This document shows positions 6,722 to 13,476 of a stretch of DNA of 13,519 bases, in pieces. Position 1 is the stretch's first letter. Each line of letters starts with the position of its first letter. Under the pieces are notes generated by a model that did no database searches, had not been told where the DNA came from, and worked only from the letters and a program-made list of their open reading frames with translations. This DNA is from AV133 sp035567015. Lineage in GTDB: Bacteria > Verrucomicrobiota > Verrucomicrobiia > Chthoniobacterales > UBA10450. A program made the position numbers and the translations under genes. The stretch is taken from positions 1-13,519 of the forward strand of contig DATMPQ010000213.1 of NCBI GenBank assembly GCA_035567015.1. Direction: 5' to 3'.

Positions 6722-8034
6722 AATCGATAGCACTGAAAATGTTTGTGCTCGCGGTGCTGCTCGTTAGTCCCGCCTGTTCAAAATCCACCAAATTAATCAA
6801 GCCGCCGGACATCGATTATTACACCTGCACGATGCATCCATCGGTGCACGCGGAGGCGCCGGGCAAATGTCCGATCTGCGGAATGGATCTCGTGCCGGTG
6901 ATGAAAAAAGATTCGAGCGTTTTTTCACCTGCGCCGGCGGGTGCCGGCAGCATGCAAGGCATGCCCGGAATGTCGGGAATGCAAGATGGCAACATGACGA
7001 ACGTCGCACCCTCGCACGAATTCGTCGTGCCGGTCGAGCGCCAGCAACAGATCGGAGTTTCCTACGCAACGGTAGTGCGTGCGCCGTTGCATCACACGAT
7101 TCGTGCCGTTGGAATGGTCGATGCCGACCTGCAACGGCATTGGGCGTTCGTCGCGCGCGTGGACGGTTATGTGCAACAACTCTTCGTTCCATCCCCCGGC
7201 CAACTCATCGACAAGGGCACGCCGCTGATGTCGATCTACAGTCCGGACCTGCTCACGACATCGCGCGAGTTGGTCATGCTTTTGCGCATGCGCGACGAAG
7301 CAAAATCGAAAGAGGCGCGTACCACGCCGGAGCGATTGATCACGGCAGCAGAATCGCGCCTCCGTCAATGGAACATCACCGATCAACAAATTGCTGAGAT
7401 CGAACAAAAGCGTAATCCGAGTGAATTGTTGACGCTCCGCTCACCGTTTCGCGGTGTGGTGCAAGAAGTTCCAGCGCTTCAGGGGGTGAGCGTGAAAATC
7501 GGCGATCACTTGATCGACATCGCCGATCTCTCCGTCGTTTGGGTTTGGGCGGAATTCTATGAAAGCGAATTGTCGATGCTGCAAACCGGTCAGCAAGTGA
7601 CGGTAACGGCCAGCTCCTATCCCAACGATCACTTCAAAGGACAGGTCGCGGTCATTAATCCATTTCTCGAGCAAGCGAAGCGGACTGCAAAGGTGCGCAT
7701 CGTTATTCCGAATCCCGATTTCAAATTGCGCCCGGGGATGTATGCGAACGTCGAGCTCGGCATGGATATGGGCGAAGGCCTCACCGTGCCAGCCAGCGCC
7801 GTGATGCCGACCGGCTCGCGCGAGATCGCTTTTGTTGATAAAGGCGGCGGCAAACTCGAGCCACGTGTTGTCGAATTGGGCGAGCAAATCGGCGACCACT
7901 ACGAAGTGAAGAGTGGTCTCGCCGAAGGCGAACGAGTTGTCGCAAGCGCAAATTTCCTCATCGATGCCGAATCCAAAGTGCAAGGCGCGCTGAACGATTT
8001 CACGGCTGCCTCTCCGGAACATCGACATCCCTGA
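6718..8034 (+). CDS. cusB: CusB-like RND periplasmic adaptor with heavy-metal-binding motif
   Basis: A 438-residue membrane fusion protein of an HME-RND tripartite pump. The export signal ends SPAC with Cys20 as a plausible but non-canonical lipid attachment site. A heavy-metal-binding domain follows, YTCTMHP (35-41) and CPICGMDLVP (51-60), the same pattern seen at the N-termini of copper P-type ATPases and many CusB proteins. Next is a Met-rich run with Met79, 82, 85, 88 and 93, comparable with the CusB methionines that bind Cu(I)/Ag(I) and hand it to the pump. The adaptor body begins at about 100, with the lipoyl-like half-motifs VDGYVQQLFVPSPGQLIDKG and SPFRGVVQEVPALQGVSVKIG, beta-barrel sequence and the membrane-proximal end to ASANFLIDAESK. 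It is translated by ATGA overlap with cusC, 13 bp before the duplicated cusA start. Confidence 0.93.
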   Translation: MKSIALKMFVLAVLLVSPACSKSTKLIKPPDIDYYTCTMHPSVHAEAPGKCPICGMDLVPVMKKDSSVFSPAPAGAGSMQGMPGMSGMQDGNMTNVAPSHEFVVPVERQQQIGVSYATVVRAPLHHTIRAVGMVDADLQRHWAFVARVDGYVQQLFVPSPGQLIDKGTPLMSIYSPDLLTTSRELVMLLRMRDEAKSKEARTTPERLITAAESRLRQWNITDQQIAEIEQKRNPSELLTLRSPFRGVVQEVPALQGVSVKIGDHLIDIADLSVVWVWAEFYESELSMLQTGQQVTVTASSYPNDHFKGQVAVINPFLEQAKRTAKVRIVIPNPDFKLRPGMYANVELGMDMGEGLTVPASAVMPTGSREIAFVDKGGGKLEPRVVELGEQIGDHYEVKSGLAEGERVVASANFLIDAESKVQGALNDFTAASPEHRHP

Positions 8035-8043
8035 TTAAGCGAA

Positions 8044-8077
8044 CGCCATGATCGAGCGCATCATCGCAGCTAGCGCG
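8044..8077 (+). repeat. 34-bp direct repeat, left copy (original cusA start)
   Basis: This block, CGCC then ATG and the codons for MIERIIAASA, recurs exactly at 8220-8253, 176 bp downstream. The left copy keeps the position expected for a cusA start (ATG 13 bp after the cusB stop), so it probably marks the original gene start. Homology ends at 8077, after which the inserted block begins. Confidence 0.9.
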
Positions 8078-8227
8078 GGCTGTCATCCTGAGCCGCGCAG
8101 ACGGCGAAGGATCTCACACAATCTCGTCGACCATGCTTGTTACCTCTCGTGTGTCACAGGAGCGACTGTGAGGTCCCTCTCCCGCGACTGCGGGATCGGG
8201 ATGACACCAGGAGAAAGCGCGCCATGA
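8048..8227 (+). CDS. 59-codon ORF from the displaced cusA start through the inserted element
   Basis: It opens at the ATG of the left repeat, encodes the first ten CusA residues (MIERIIAASA), then reads without a stop through the inserted element (a Cys/Arg-rich stretch with no family likeness), and ends at TGA 8225-8227. That TGA overlaps the functional cusA ATG at 8224 as ATGA. The peptide is probably functionless in itself, but its translation could deliver ribosomes to cusA and so preserve coupling to cusB. No good Shine-Dalgarno precedes 8048. It could equally be untranslated debris. Confidence 0.4.
   Translation: MIERIIAASAGCHPEPRRRRRISHNLVDHACYLSCVTGATVRSLSRDCGIGMTPGESAP
8081..8206. 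mobile_element. MITE-like hairpin-rich insertion at the cusA start
   Basis: A 126-bp block bounded by 8-bp perfect inverted ends, TGTCATCC (8081-8088) and GGATGACA (8199-8206). Inside are nested complementary arms: GGATCTCACA (8109-8118) with TGTGAGGTCC (8167-8176) with one mismatch, TCACAG/CTGTGA around 6 nt (8154-8171), and CCCGC/GCGGG around 4 nt (8181-8194). It encodes no transposase. The TGTCATCC end with a GGATCT-type arm resembles dispersed palindromic repeats seen in various soil bacteria, so mobilisation in trans is inferred. It lies between the two copies of the cusA start. Confidence 0.65.
8209..8213 (+). promoter_or_regulatory. Shine-Dalgarno of the functional cusA start
   Basis: AGGAG ends 10 nt before the ATG at 8224. 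It sits just outside the right end of the inserted block, while the left-copy start has no comparable site. This supports 8224 rather than the upstream TTG at 8137 as the cusA start. Confidence 0.6.
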
Positions 8228-8253
8228 TCGAGCGCATCATCGCAGCTAGCGCG
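8220..8253 (+). repeat. 34-bp direct repeat, right copy (functional cusA start)
   Basis: Exact second copy of 8044-8077, containing the ATG (8224) and the first ten codons of the intact cusA gene. Homology with the left copy ends after GCG at 8253, where cusA continues AGGAATCGC. Confidence 0.9.
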
Positions 8254-11200
8254 AGGAATCGCTTCCTTGTCTTTGTCTTCACGCTTTTTGCGATCGCGGC
8301 CGGCGTTTACGCGCTCATTCATACGCCGCTCGATGCCATTCCGGATCTGAGCGATGCCCAGGTGATCGTTTACACCGCGTGGGAAGGACGCTCGCCCGAT
8401 CTGGTGGAAGACCAGGTGACTTACCCAATCTCCACAAGTTTCATCGCCGCGCCGAAAGTGAGATTTGTCCGCGGCGAATCGATGTTCGGTAAATCGTTCG
8501 TTTACGTAATCTTCCAGGACGGAACCGACATTTATTGGGCGCGTTCGCGCGTCATTGAATACCTGAACTCGATCCGCAGCACGTTGCCGGAAGGCGTGAA
8601 CCCGACAATCGGGCCAGACGCGACCGGAGTGGGCTGGGTCTACGAGTACGCGCTCGTCGATGATTCGCACAAGCTCGACCTGGCACAGTTGCGTTCGATT
8701 CAAGATTGGAACCTGCGCTACGCGCTTGAATCGGTGAAAGGCGTCGCTGAAGTCGCGGCGGTCGGCGGTTTCGTCAAGGAATACCAGATCGATGTCGATC
8801 CAAACGCGCTTCTCGCGCACAGCATTCCGCTGAGCGATGTCGTGACGCGGGTGAAATCGAGTAACGGCGACGTGGGCGGAAAAACTTTCGAGGTCGCGAC
8901 CACGGAATATTTTGTCCGTGGCCGCGGTTATTTCAAAAGCATCGCCGACATCGAAAATGTCGTGCTCAAAGTGGAAAACGGCACGCCAGTTTACGTCAAG
9001 AACGTCGGCAAGGTGCATCTCGGCGCTGCGCTGCGACGCGGCGTCGCCGAGCTAAATGGCCAGGGCGAAGTGGTCGGCGGGATCGTCGTAATGCGTTACG
9101 GCGAGAATGCGCTCAACGTCATCGATGGTGTCAAACGCAAGATCGACAATATCAAATCGTCGTTGCCGCCGGGCGTGCGGATCGTGCCGACATACGATCG
9201 CAGCGAATTGATCCATCGCTCTATTTCGACGCTGCGGGAAAAGCTGATCGAGGAATGCATCATCGTTGCGCTCGTCTGCCTGGTCTTTCTGTGGCATGTC
9301 CGCTCGGCGTTGGTGGCGATCATCACACTGCCGATAGCGATCCTGGCATCGTTCATTCCGATGTTTTACTCGCATCTGACGAGCAACATCATGTCGCTCG
9401 GCGGAATCGCGATCGCGATCGGAGCGATGATCGATGCGGCCATCATTATGGTCGAGAACGCGCACAAGACTCTGGAACATTTTCGAGAAGAGCACGGCCG
9501 CAAACCGGACAATCGCGAGCGGATCGAAACGATTATCGCTGCCGCAAAGACAGTTGGCCGCCCATTGTTCTTCTCGCTGCTTGTCATCACCGTCAGTTTT
9601 CTGCCCGTCTTTTCGCTCACCGCGCAGGAAGGTCGCCTCTTTAGGCCGCTGGCGTTCACGAAAACGTTCTCGATGTTTTTCGCCGCGATGCTCGCCATCA
9701 CGCTTGCGCCCGTGCTGATGACGTTGTTGATCCGAGGCAAGATCGCTCCGGAAGCGAAGAATCCGCTCAATCGATTTCTAATTTCCGTTTACGAGCCGGC
9801 TTTAAGTTTTGTTTTGCGCTTCCGCGGATTTGTTTTGCTTGGTGCGCTTCTGCTGCTCGTCCTCACAATTTTTCCGTTCGCGAGGCTGGGCAAGGAATTC
9901 ATGCCGCCGCTGAACGAAGGGACTTTGCTCTATATGCCCACGGCCGTGCCGGGAATGGCGATCACCGAGGCGACAAAAATCCTCCAAATTCAAGATCGAC
10001 AACTGAAAAAGTTCCCTGAAGTCACGACTGTTTTCGGCAAAGCCGGGCAAGCAGAAACGTCCACCGATCCCGCGCCACTTTCGATGTTCGAAACGATTGT
10101 TTCACTCAAACCGTTCGATCAATGGCCGCGCGGCATGACCTGGGAAAAGTTTCTCAATGAACTGAACATGAATCTGCGCACTCCGGGGATGGCAAACATC
10201 TTCTGGATGCCGATCCAGACGCGAACGGAAATGCTCACCACAGGATTTCGCAGCGCGCTGGGCCTAAAAGTTTTCGGACCGGATTTGCAGGGCATCGAGA
10301 ACCTGGCCGTTCAAATCGAAAAAGCGATTGCCGATCTTCCGGATACGCGGAGCGCCTTCGCCGAACGCACGACCGGCGGTTATTTCCTGGACTTTGATGT
10401 GAACCGCGAAGCGGCCGCGCGCTACGGGCTAACTGCCGGCGATGTAAATGAGGTCGTTGAGACTGCGATCGGCGGCAAGACGATCACGACGACAGTAGAA
10501 GCGCGGGAGCGTTATCCGGTCAGTGCGCGCTATGCGCCAGATTTCCGGCAGGATCTCGATTCCCTCAAACGCGTGCTCATTGCAACCCCGCCACTTGGGC
10601 CAAGTGGCGGGGCGCAGATTCCGATTTCACTTGTCGCTGATATTAAATATCGCACCGGACCGCCCAGCATTCGCAACGAGAACGGGCAACTTGTCGGTTT
10701 TGTTCTGATCGATCCCGCGACGAGCGACATCGACGGTTACGTGCGCCACGCGTCGAAGCGCATCGCTGAACGCGTGAAATTTCCGGCCGGTTATTACACC
10801 GAATGGGCTGGGCAATTCCAATACATCAGACAGGCGGAGCAACGATTGAAGATCGTGGTGCCGCTGACTCTGATGATCATTTTCGTGCTCATTTATTTCA
10901 ACACGCGCTCGGTTGTGAAAACCTGCATCGTTTTGCTGGCCGTGCCGTTTTCGCTGATCGGCGCGTTTTGGCTTCTGTACCTGCTTGGTTATCACATGAG
11001 CGTCGCTGTATGGGTCGGCTTGCTCGCGCTCGCCGGGCTCGATGCCGAGACCGGCGTGGTGATGTTGCTCTATCTCGATCACGCCTGGGAAAAATTTCGC
11101 GCCGAAGGCCGCATGAAATCGACTGTCGATCTTCGTGCCGCCATTCACGAAGGCGCGGTGCAACGCCTGCGTCCAAAAATCATGACTGCCTGCGCGATCT

Positions 11201-11400
11201 TGTTCGGCTTATTGCCGATCATGTGGTCGCCCATAACGCAAACCGGTGCCGATGTCATGAAACGCATCGCCACTCCAATGGTCGGCGGCGTTATCACGTC
11301 AGCAATTTTGGAGTTGCTGCTCTATCCGATTGTCTTTTCGATGTGGAAAGAGAAATCGGTGGCGAAAGTAGCCCGCGGATCATTCAGCCAAATGATGTAA
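8224..11400 (+). CDS. cusA: CusA-like heavy-metal efflux RND pump (Cu(I)/Ag(I) type)
   Basis: A 1058-residue proton-driven inner-membrane transporter of the HME-RND family that expels metal through the adaptor and outer membrane channel. The start motif MIERIIAASARNRFLV with TM1, PDLSDAQV and DQVTYPI are family hallmarks. The three methionines that bind and relay Cu(I)/Ag(I) in E. coli CusA (573, 623, 672) are all present with a constant offset of 2: Met571 in LLYM, Met621 in PLSMFET and Met670 in TEMLTTG. This favours monovalent copper/silver over zinc/cobalt. Proton-relay acids are at Asp404 (GAMIDAA, TM4) and Glu942 (GLDAETGVVM, TM10). About six extra residues (PLGPSG after IATP, near 789-795) cover a perfect palindrome. 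The longer frame from TTG 8137 adds repeat-derived residues and is rejected. It is followed at 20 bp by a small membrane protein gene. Confidence 0.95.
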   Translation: MIERIIAASARNRFLVFVFTLFAIAAGVYALIHTPLDAIPDLSDAQVIVYTAWEGRSPDLVEDQVTYPISTSFIAAPKVRFVRGESMFGKSFVYVIFQDGTDIYWARSRVIEYLNSIRSTLPEGVNPTIGPDATGVGWVYEYALVDDSHKLDLAQLRSIQDWNLRYALESVKGVAEVAAVGGFVKEYQIDVDPNALLAHSIPLSDVVTRVKSSNGDVGGKTFEVATTEYFVRGRGYFKSIADIENVVLKVENGTPVYVKNVGKVHLGAALRRGVAELNGQGEVVGGIVVMRYGENALNVIDGVKRKIDNIKSSLPPGVRIVPTYDRSELIHRSISTLREKLIEECIIVALVCLVFLWHVRSALVAIITLPIAILASFIPMFYSHLTSNIMSLGGIAIAIGAMIDAAIIMVENAHKTLEHFREEHGRKPDNRERIETIIAAAKTVGRPLFFSLLVITVSFLPVFSLTAQEGRLFRPLAFTKTFSMFFAAMLAITLAPVLMTLLIRGKIAPEAKNPLNRFLISVYEPALSFVLRFRGFVLLGALLLLVLTIFPFARLGKEFMPPLNEGTLLYMPTAVPGMAITEATKILQIQDRQLKKFPEVTTVFGKAGQAETSTDPAPLSMFETIVSLKPFDQWPRGMTWEKFLNELNMNLRTPGMANIFWMPIQTRTEMLTTGFRSALGLKVFGPDLQGIENLAVQIEKAIADLPDTRSAFAERTTGGYFLDFDVNREAAARYGLTAGDVNEVVETAIGGKTITTTVEARERYPVSARYAPDFRQDLDSLKRVLIATPPLGPSGGAQIPISLVADIKYRTGPPSIRNENGQLVGFVLIDPATSDIDGYVRHASKRIAERVKFPAGYYTEWAGQFQYIRQAEQRLKIVVPLTLMIIFVLIYFNTRSVVKTCIVLLAVPFSLIGAFWLLYLLGYHMSVAVWVGLLALAGLDAETGVVMLLYLDHAWEKFRAEGRMKSTVDLRAAIHEGAVQRLRPKIMTACAILFGLLPIMWSPITQTGADVMKRIATPMVGGVITSAILELLLYPIVFSMWKEKSVAKVARGSFSQMM
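10586..10612. repeat. 27-bp perfect palindrome inside cusA
   Basis: CCCCGCCACTTGG (10586-10598) and its exact complement CCAAGTGGCGGGG (10600-10612) flank one base. It codes for the PPLGPSGG stretch between conserved VLIATP and GAQIP, where related pumps run directly from ATP/TP into SGAQ or GGAQ. Removing 18 nt would restore the usual spacing in frame, so an in-frame palindromic insertion is likely. Confidence 0.7.
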
Positions 11401-11407
11401 GTCAGCC

Positions 11408-11411
11408 GGAG
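11408..11411 (+). promoter_or_regulatory. Shine-Dalgarno for the 30-residue membrane protein
   Basis: GGAG lies 8 nt before the first of three consecutive ATG codons (11420). It decides the reading of this region: the small ORF is translated, and the CDF-like gene starts from its overlapping stop rather than at an upstream ATG (11443). Confidence 0.65.
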
Positions 11412-11419
11412 AACAAATC

Positions 11420-11512
11420 ATGATGATGGCTGGAATGTTGATATGGACGACGGTTGGGGTTTTGTTGATCATGGTGCTGATCATTGTGGTCATAAAGCTG
11501 CTGCGAAGATGA
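11420..11512 (+). CDS. 30-residue single-helix membrane protein in the efflux operon
   Basis: A very short gene. Shine-Dalgarno GGAG stands 8 nt upstream, then ATG ATG ATG, a hydrophobic helix from about residue 6 to 25 (LIWTTVGVLLIMVLIIVVI) and a basic end KLLRR, then TGA. The positive C-terminus predicts N-outside, C-inside topology. The TGA (11510-11512) overlaps the ATG of the next gene (11509) as ATGA, and the first ATG lies 19 bp after cusA. Position suggests a small accessory subunit of the pump or CDF protein, comparable in size with known RND-associated small proteins such as AcrZ, but no homology is claimed. Function unknown; evidence for being a real gene is good given the ribosome site, hydrophobicity and coupling. 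Confidence 0.7.
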   Translation: MMMAGMLIWTTVGVLLIMVLIIVVIKLLRR

Positions 11513-12135
11513 GTGTTGATCTCGCAGAAACCCTGGCCGTTCATCGCCGGACCGGCCGCAAAATTGAATTTCTAAGCATCGGTTGGACAGCGCTCGAATC
11601 GATCGTGGGGATCTTTGCCGGCGTGCTCGCGGGCAGCGTCGCGTTGATCAGCTTCGGGATCGATTCAGTGATCGAGGTTGTTTCCAGTCTTGTGCTCGTA
11701 TGGCGGCTGAGTGACTCCGCTGCCGCGGAAGATCGAGAGGAATTCGCGCATCGGCTGGTCGGCATCTGCTTCCTCGCGCTCGCTGTTTACGTGAGCTTCG
11801 AAGCGCTAAAGGATTTGCTGACGCATTCATCGCCGCGTGTGACTTATCTTGGAATCATTTACGCTGTGGCGTGCGTCATTGTCATGCCGGTGCTCGCGCG
11901 GGCTAAACGTCGCGCGGCTGCAAATCTTCAAAGCGACGCACTGCACGCCGATTCTCACCAGAGCGATATTTGCGCTTATCTTGCGGTGATTTTGTTAGGC
12001 GGTCTGGGTCTCAATGCGCTCTTCGGATGGTGGTGGGCCGATCCGGTCGCCGCGCTTTGCATGGTGCCGATCATTTTGCGTGAAGCGATCAGCGGCTTGC
12101 GCGGCGAATCATGCACTCACGAACACAGAGCCTAA
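11509..12135 (+). CDS. Short cation diffusion facilitator (CDF)-like transporter
   Basis: A 208-residue membrane protein resembling the transmembrane half of CDF transporters: helices at about 22-38, 42-65, 83-105, 112-130, 153-172 and 178-192. The TM2 site reads SFGIDSVIEVVSS with Asp52 and Glu56, where YiiP-type proteins have two Asp. TM5 carries ALHADSHQSDICAY, with Asp153 but Ser149 where the canonical ligand is His (His150 is adjacent). The cytoplasmic metal-sensing C-terminal domain is absent, and the protein ends in a short CTHEHRA tail with possible metal ligands. It would move divalent metal across the inner membrane, but substrate and direction cannot be told. The start at 11509 is chosen because it overlaps the small gene's stop; an ATG at 11443 in this frame would add 22 residues overlapping that gene. 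Confidence 0.8.
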   Translation: MSVDLAETLAVHRRTGRKIEFLSIGWTALESIVGIFAGVLAGSVALISFGIDSVIEVVSSLVLVWRLSDSAAAEDREEFAHRLVGICFLALAVYVSFEALKDLLTHSSPRVTYLGIIYAVACVIVMPVLARAKRRAAANLQSDALHADSHQSDICAYLAVILLGGLGLNALFGWWWADPVAALCMVPIILREAISGLRGESCTHEHRA

Positions 12136-12281
12136 ATCGACAATTCGTTTCGGTACCGGACGCACACGCATCACGGTTCCTTAGCAAATCTACCGTCTAC
12201 CGTCGCGCTTTTACGAGGGTCGCTCGCGGTAGTGAAAGATTAATTGTTGGCCTAGGCCTTAACGTTTCATAGACGGTAATA
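12136..12281. promoter_or_regulatory. Dyad-rich spacer before the permease gene
   Basis: This 146-bp spacer has several symmetric sequences: CGGTACCG (12151-12158), TACCGTCTA (12191-12199) matched inversely by TAGACGGTA (12270-12278) just upstream of the permease ATG, and the perfect 10-bp palindrome GGCCTAGGCC (12249-12258). The arrangement would fit an operator-containing promoter or a folded leader for the permease gene. No T-tract terminator for the upstream operon is seen. Confidence 0.45.
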
Positions 12282-13412
12282 ATGAACCTGATCGTAGCTC
12301 TCGGTCACGCGCTTTGGATGGCGTTTGCTATGTTTTGGGAAATTTTGTGGCCGCTCATCCTCGGCTTCGGTTTGTCCGGGGTCGTGCAGGCGGTTGTCTC
12401 GAAATCAGAGATGAGCCGGCTGTTGCCGGATGATTCGCCGAAAACTCTCGCTATCGCTACCGGACTGGGGGCGGCGTCATCGTCGTGCTCGTACGCGGCG
12501 GTTGCGCTCGCGAGATCGATTTTTCGCAAAGGCGCCGATTTCACCGCGGCGATGGCGTTCGAGTTGGCATCCACAAATCTCGTCGCGGAGCTGAGCATCA
12601 TTTTGATTGTACTAATGGGCTGGCAGTTTGCGCTCGCCGAGTTCGCCGGTGGCCTGTTGATGGTCGTGATCATTGCAATCCTCTTCAGGATTTTTCTGTC
12701 ACGCGAACTCGTGCAGAAGGCGAGAGCGCAGGCGGACAAGGGCGTCAGAGGGGTGATGGAAGGTCACGCTGAGATGGACATGAGCGTCGAGGGGGGCGGC
12801 TCGCTCTGGCGACGGATTAAATCAAGCGAAGGCATCACAGCCACCAGTCATTATTTTGTGATGGATGTAGTCGCCGTCTGGAAGGATATCGCCGGAGGTC
12901 TTTTACTGGCTGGCGCGCTCGCTGCGTGGGTGCCGCCGGATTTCTGGAAAACATTTTTCCTCACATCGCATCCAGTCGCCGCGACGCTGTGGGGTCCAAT
13001 TGTCGGTCCGATAGTCGCGATCTTCTCTTTCGTTTGTTCGGTCGGCAATATCCCACTCGCGGCGGTGCTTTGGAACGGTGGGATCAGCTTCGGCGGCGTG
13101 ATCGCGTTTATTTATGCCGACCTGATTATTTTTCCCATCATCGACATCTATCGAAAATACTACGGATGGAAGGTAACTACCCTCGTTGTCGCAGTTTTTT
13201 ACTGCGCAATGGCGATCGCTGCTCTGATCATCGAATTTCTTTTCAGCGTTCTCGGATTAATTCCGCATCAGAGGAACGCGCAGATTGTCGAAACCTCCAT
13301 CACATTCAATTACACGACTGTGCTGAACATCGTCTTTCTCGCCATAGCTGCCTTTATCGTTGTCCGATTTCTGCGAACGGGGGGGCCGAAGATGCTGGCG
13401 CACATGGATTAG
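12282..13412 (+). CDS. ArsP/UPF0718-family (DUF318) permease
   Basis: A 376-residue polytopic inner-membrane permease of the PF03773 family. Two inverted halves can be seen. The first has ATGLGAASSSCSYAAVALARS and KGADFTAAMAFELASTNLVAEL (about 59-104). The second has FSFVCSVGNIPLAAVLWNGGISFGGVIAFIYADLIIFPIIDIYRKYYG (about 249-295). A central hydrophilic loop (about 141-190) includes the Met/Glu/His run VMEGHAEMDMSVE. Characterised ArsP members export trivalent organoarsenicals using conserved cysteines; here the first motif has a single Cys69 and the second Cys252, so the arsenical role is not proven. A metal or other substrate is possible because it follows a copper efflux operon. The ATG is preceded only by a weak purine stretch. 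The 146-bp spacer suggests its own promoter. Confidence 0.8.
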   Translation: MNLIVALGHALWMAFAMFWEILWPLILGFGLSGVVQAVVSKSEMSRLLPDDSPKTLAIATGLGAASSSCSYAAVALARSIFRKGADFTAAMAFELASTNLVAELSIILIVLMGWQFALAEFAGGLLMVVIIAILFRIFLSRELVQKARAQADKGVRGVMEGHAEMDMSVEGGGSLWRRIKSSEGITATSHYFVMDVVAVWKDIAGGLLLAGALAAWVPPDFWKTFFLTSHPVAATLWGPIVGPIVAIFSFVCSVGNIPLAAVLWNGGISFGGVIAFIYADLIIFPIIDIYRKYYGWKVTTLVVAVFYCAMAIAALIIEFLFSVLGLIPHQRNAQIVETSITFNYTTVLNIVFLAIAAFIVVRFLRTGGPKMLAHMD

Positions 13413-13476
13413 ACCGTCGCCTTCTCGCCGCGATGTTTGCGACAGTCATAGACTGCCGCTACAGATTGAATCGCCA

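Noticed and set aside
8137..8223. Upstream in-frame extension of cusA from TTG 8137
   Set aside because: The extra 29 residues come from the inserted repeat and have no family likeness; the ATG at 8224 has a Shine-Dalgarno and gives residue numbering that matches E. coli CusA.
11443..11508. Upstream ATG for the CDF-like gene
   Set aside because: It would overlap the hydrophobic small gene by most of its length; the ATG at 11509 is coupled by ATGA and the protein then begins just before the first helix.
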